A stretch of DNA of 13,231 nucleotides from Stramenopiles sp. TOSAG23-2 (lineage: Eukaryota; Sar), in assembly GCA_900128395.1 (NCBI GenBank), contig LT649814.1:1-13231 (forward strand), read 5' to 3'. Each line of letters starts with the position of its first letter. Within the stretch, counting starts at the first letter, position 1. A program made the translations under genes and the position numbers. The notes under the pieces were generated by a model. That model ran no database searches and had not been told where the DNA came from. It was given only the letters and a program-made list of their open reading frames with translations. Below are positions 1-6,100 of this stretch, piece after piece.

Positions 1-160
1 AACGTGAAGAAGCATTGAAGAAAGCAGAAGAAGATAAAAAAGAAAAAATACGCATGGAAGCTCATGAGAAAAAAGTTGCAGAAGAAAAGAAAAAATCGTA
101 TGAAAGCGATGTTGAAAAAACATGTGATAAGACAGTGGCAAAAATTGTAGAAACTGCGAA
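1..160 (+). other. Charged helical segment at the left edge of the giant protein
   Basis: The first ~50 residues are dominated by Glu, Lys and Ala (for example EEALKKAEEDKKEKIR), with one Cys pair (CDKTV, then KKCDC) before the cysteine-rich modules begin. This looks like the end of a longer alpha-helical or coiled-coil segment that starts outside the window. It resembles in composition the second charged segment at 4053-4289, so the full protein may alternate helix and cysteine-rich blocks. Confidence 0.6.
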
Positions 161-3100
161 AGGAAAAAAATGTGATTGTAAAATTGGTTATGGAAGCATG
201 AGTGGCAGTAAAGAAACTCCATCTGGATCGCATTGTAGTATGTGTGGAGATGGTATGTATAAAGACAAAGTTGATACTAGTTCGTGTGTTGTTCGGAGCA
301 ACTGTGGTAACGGTACTAAAATGCTTGTAGGAGGTGAAGGTTCCAGTTACGAAGATAGACAGTGTATCGCTTGTGAAGAAGATACATATGCTGGGCCCGC
401 TTCACAACAGAAGAATAAAATAGTAAAAGAATGCTACACGGATCTTAACTTACTTGAGATTGCCCTCTTAAGTAGCAACTCAGTTCTGTGCTCCGCAGGT
501 TATTACGGTACTCCCAAATACAATGAACTAGGAGCATATATACATGGGTCATGCAAAATTAAAATATGTACATGTGCACATGGACAACATGCAGTAGGAT
601 CAAAGTGTCCTAGAAATCAAATGGAATATTGCATTCCAAAATGTGACAATGGGTATTTTCTTAGCGGAAACAAATGCCAGAAAAAAGTTTGTAAATGTGA
701 AGATGACAACGGCAATATTGTGGGAGAAAAAGCGATGGGAAAAGATTGTCCGGTTCACGGCAAAAACTTTTGCATGAAATGTAAGAAAGACCATGGGTTT
801 GAAAATAATCAATGCAAATCATGTATGAAACCACAAAGTTTGACCTTATCGTCTGGTAATACATATCACAGAGAGAAATGTAAATGTAACATTGGTTTTG
901 GACAGTATACTACAACAAGTACAAATGGGAAGCACTGTAAAAAATGTGATGGTGTAAATACATTCAGTAAGGTGCCAGGTAATTTCCAATGTCTCCCTCA
1001 TAAGCCGTGTCCGAAAGGACAAGGCCGTGATAACGAGGATACTGAAAATATCGAACGTTTTACAAAAGAAATGAAAAAATGCAAACGATGTACTGGAAAA
1101 AAATATTATTCTCATGATAACAGTCACCAAGAATGTTACCTAGCACCTTTAGAAGAAGTCATTGTTACTAATTATAATGGTGATGTGGAATGCAAACCAG
1201 GTTATCAAAGTATATATAGTCAAGTGGACCTATTTGGAAAATTAATCAAAAAAATAAAATATAATTCATATGGTAGGTATATTCTTGGACAATGCCAGAA
1301 AAAGGTTTGTAAATGTGAAGATGACAACGGCAATATTGTGGGAGAAAAAGCGATGGGAAAAGATTGTCCAGTTCACGGCAAAAACTTTTGCATGAAGTGT
1401 AATGAAGACACGCATTATTTGAAAGGCAATAATAAATGCTATGAAAAAAAATGCCGATGTGAAAATGGAGGTGATGGTGCAAGAGGAATTAATTGTCCTG
1501 TTCATGACGAGTATCATTGTTCAAAATGCAATGAAGGATATGATCCAATTTTGAATCGTAATTTGATTTTAAGCGATAAAACTGTATTTAAAACAAAAAA
1601 ATGCCGATATAAGGTATGTGAATGTAAAGATGGCAACGGCAATATTGTGGGAGAAAAAGCGATGGGAAAAGATTGTCCAGTTCACGGCAAAAACTTTTGC
1701 ATGAAGTGTAATGAAGACACGCATTATTTGAAAGGCAATAATAAATGCTATGAAAAAAAATGCCGATGTGAAAATGGAGGTGATGGTGCAAGAGGAATTA
1801 ATTGTCCTGTTCATGACGAGTATCATTGTTCAAAATGCAATGAAGGATATGATCCAATTTTGAATCGTAATTTGATTTTAAGCGATAAAACTGTATTTAA
1901 AACAAAAAAATGCCGATATAAGGTATGTGAATGTAAAGATGGCAACGGCAATATTGTGGGAGAAAAAGCGATGGGAAAAGATTGTCCAGTTCACGGCAAA
2001 AACTTTTGCGTGAAATGTAAGAAAGACCATGGGTTTAAAAATGGAATTTGTAAACAATGCAGTGATGGAAGTATAACTAATACCCCAGTTTATAGTGAAT
2101 ATCATACCAATCCTTGCATATGTACTTATGGTTATGGTAAAGATTCCGAGAAAACGATTGATAACTTTGGAACACATTGTAAGAGTTGTTCTTATCGAGA
2201 ATTTAGTGCTGAGGAAAGCAATAACAAATGTGATAAACACCAATCATGTCCAGCCGGAAAAGGTCGCAGTAGTGCTAAGCTATTTCCAAAGGATTCTAAA
2301 CACGGCTGTGATAATTGTAATGGTGATGAATACTCTATAAATGATTCGTTTGAAACTTGTTTTCGGTTGCCTGCATCAGCAAAGATCAGTGTCCGTACAA
2401 TTGGTAGCGAAATATTTGGTAGCGGAAATACAGGAGTTCAATGTAAAGAGGGGTATATAAGTGAATCAAGTCGGATAAATAACGGTGCAGTTGCGGCAGA
2501 CGATTACAATAAAAAAGGTTTGTTCATTGGCACATGCCGTTCAAAACACTGTACATGCCAGGATGAAAACTTTGACCCAATAGGCACTGCCGCAATTGGT
2601 AAAAAATGTCCATATGATGGAGAAAATACTTGTATCAATTGTAAACGTGGTTATGTATTACTGAATGGCCGTTGCATAAAGTGCAGAACCGGAATCAGTA
2701 GCACCTCGAAAGAAAGTGAACACAATTCATTTCACACAGAAAGTATGTGTTTATGTGCAATTGGATATGGAAAAAACATACATAATTTTGAAAAAAAAAC
2801 GAATATGCATTGCTATTTCAAGAGACATGATAAACAATACTACAATTTAAAAGACGCAACAGACAGATGTGTTGAAAAAGGCAATGATTGTATCGGTGTT
2901 CATAATTTGGACAATAGGAAAGATGCGTTCTATCTTTGCAAACCATTATCTGATTTTCAAAAGGGGCCTATACCAGATCATCCTGGTCCTCAAACACTTT
3001 ACAAAAAGTTAAAGGGAAGCCACGCTGTGGACGGTAGTTACTGTACACAATGTAGTAGAGCTACAAGTGCTAATAGAGGAACTTATAGTGACAACTTAAG

Positions 3101-6100
3101 TCTTGAACCATGTGTAGTACATACAAAATGCAAAGAGGGGTACGGTCATGAGATACAAAATGAAGATGCTATAGACTTTACAGTACAAGATAAGGGAGAC
3201 ATGTGTGTAAAATGTCCAGTAGGGAAATACTCTACCACCGGGACCAACGAATACTCTCATGGAATATGTTTTGAAGCACCGAAAAATGAAGTCCAGGTAA
3301 TTCCATATCCAGGGCGTACAGGAAATACTGGGGTTGAATGTATATCTGGATTTTGTCCTAGCAGTGGCAGTACAAAACTGGACCTGAAAAAGGATTTTGA
3401 TCAAAATGGAAAGTATATACCTGGACGCTGTAAGTATTGTGTTTGTAGTTGCCCAAATGGAGAAAACGCAGTTGGAATTAAATGTCCAAGTATGGGGGCT
3501 AACGTATGTACAAAGTGTAAAGTTGACTATGGTTTTTCAAATCCAGAGAAAGAAGATCTTGGTACAGGGACATGTCATCAATGCATCAAACCGCAAAGCG
3601 AGGCGAGGGGGGTAGAAGTGACGGGAGATATGGTAAAAGAGTTCCGTGAAGACAATGCTGAAAAAGCCTTATATCATACTGAAACATGCGTGTGTAAAGT
3701 AAGTTATGGAAAGTTTAAGGATCTTGAAGCGAATGGTGGTCATTGTAAAAAATGCGGTTGTGGTTACTATAGTGACACGTCTAGCAACACACCTTGTCAC
3801 AGGAAAACGGGGTGTGACGCTGGACATGGAACAGTTGATGATATTGGAAATTATTATTCACAAAACTCACAATGTCGTTTATGTGCTGCAAATACATATT
3901 CCGTAATCAGATCAGATGATGTATGCCATGCAGTACCAAAAGAAGTAGTCAGAAAAAGCGCAAGTGAACTTCAATGCAAGCTTGGTAGCACAACTTTAAC
4001 TACGAATAGCCGGCAATTGATTACCAACGACCAATACAAAGAGAATTTATCTAAAGAGGAAAGAGAAAAAAAGCAGGAGCAGCGAAATAAACAACAAGCA
4101 GAATATGATGAACTTGAGAGAAAGAAAGAAGAATATGAAAAGAAAAAAGCTCAACGAGACAGTGAAAAAAAAGAGGAGCGGCAGAAAATGGATTCAAAAA
4201 AGGAGGAAAAGAGGAAGAAAGAGGCACAAAAGACGAAAAAAGAGGAAGAAAAGAGAAAGAAAGAAAGTGAACGCGACAAGAAAAAAAATGCATGCGCTGG
4301 AAAGACGGGGTGGTCGTGGGGCTGGTGCTGGGTTACAAATGGGGTAAAAGCCCTTTACAACGGACTCGTCGAGGTAGTAAAAACAATTGCGAGTGCTATT
4401 ACTACCCTTGTAGATGCAATTAAAACACTGGGGGATGCAATTGAATCTATCAGACGCGCGATTGAAGACTTGGGCCATCTAATTCAAGATTGTTGGAATA
4501 AAGTAGTCCATTACGCTAATAAAGCGGCGATGTTAGCTAAGCACTTTTTAGACGTTCAATCGCTTGTCCTTGAACATTATTTCAATAAATCGCTAGCAGA
4601 ATGGAATAATTTTGTATTCACATGGCACAAATTCTGGAAAACAGAGGGAAGGCCACGACATAAACACTGGGATTTTACCCTTGAAAAAGGAGGTAAAATA
4701 CCTACCGGTGGCCACTGCAGGCACTGTAGTGCTGGAGGTTCATTTTTGACTAATATATTTTCTGGTAATAAAAGATGTAATGTTCCAGGCGGAAAATATA
4801 TTCCCGGTCAATGTAAAATGCGTGAATGTACATGCATTTCAGGAATGAAAACGCTTGGAGTCCTCTGCCCAGAAGATGGTAAACAATATTGTACAAGATG
4901 TAATAGTGGTTATGACCTCATATGCGACAATGATGAGAATGTTGAAAAGGTATACTTTTCATCCAATACAAAACGAAATTATGCCGACTCGAAGGCTTGG
5001 TGTGAGGCTAATGGTGGAATGGTTGCAACTATTAATTCCGAAAACGAAAATACTAATGCTCTACATGTATTAGGTTCAAACACTAAGTATATTGGAGGTA
5101 TCTCGGACGGGAATGGGAACTGGCGCTGGGATGATTATAGTCCGTGGAATTACATTTATGCCCATAATGATGGACTACAAGGCAAACGTGAAAGAAGGTT
5201 GGCAATAACTTCTAGTAAAGAATGGCATGATTGGGGAAGTGGAAAAAGCGAATTAGGAGTTATATGCCACCGATTATCTTGTCAACCATTTACAAAAAAT
5301 GTAAAAGATTACGGATGGGCTCCAAGCAAGAAGCTTGGAGTATGCGAAGGCGATTGTGATAGAGACAGTGATTGTAAACCAGGTTTAAAATGTTTCAAAA
5401 GAGGTGCGTATGAACGTGTTCCTGGATGCGCTGGGCAAGGCACACGTGATTTTGATTATTGTATAAAAGTGGGGGAGTGGATCTGGGATGATCAAATGTC
5501 TCAACATGTTCACAAGAAAAAATGCAGAGAACGGAAATGCAAGTGCCATCATGGAGGTGAAGACGGATATGGGGCATCGTGCCCAAAACACGGAGTGGAG
5601 CATTGCATGTCTTGCTATGACGGATATGACGCTATTCCAATTACAGAGATTCGTGATGTGGAAACAAATGATATGTTTAAAACTGAAAAGTGTCGCTTGC
5701 GCGAGTGCAGATGCGATAATGGGGTTGGGGCAACTGGGGCAGCATGCCCGAAACATGGAGCTTTTAAATGTGCAAAATGCAAAGCTAATTTTGGGTTAAA
5801 AAATTACGGCAGTGCAAAAGTACATCATACTTGTGAAAAATGCGTTGAAGGTAGTACTACAAAAGAAAAACGAGAATCCTCATATCATGACAAACAGTGT
5901 GTGTGCATATTTGGGTATGGTAATATTCTAGGTTCTAGTACTCATGCAAACGGCAACATGTGTACAAAATGTGATACAGGCAAGTTTAGCAACAAAGAAG
6001 ACACAACTGCATGCCGCGAGCATGCAACGTGTCCAGTAGGACAAGGGCGTACAAATGAAAAGTTTTTATCTGATACAAATCATGATTGTAAGAATTGTCC

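Larger units (their letters stand above)
171..4010 (+). other. N-terminal array of five TNFR/EGF-like cysteine-rich modules
   Basis: A ~200-residue composite module recurs. It opens with a Y-H-T..C-x-C..GYG element, seen at nt 864, 2100, 2730 and 3672, with a degenerate first one near 174. Next comes a TNFR-like part: G.HCKKC..G.FS....C..H..CP.GQGR...C..C..G.YS....C. Then a spacer of type P.EV.V..G..V.C..GY, then a ..YI.GQC link, and then one or more C-x-C..NG..A.G..CP.HG...C.KC..GYG units. Regular Cys spacing and scarce hydrophobic runs point to disulfide-bonded extracellular modules. The TNFR-like part resembles the GCC2_GCC3 / ephrin-receptor-like cysteine motif, by pattern only. The number of C-x-C units per module varies, as expected from unequal recombination. 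Confidence 0.75.

Noticed and set aside
4051-4478. Minus- and alternate-frame open stretches across the charged helix
   Set aside because: They result from purine-rich Lys/Glu codons (AAA, GAA, AGA), which lack stops in other frames; the main frame is fully open and domain-bearing.
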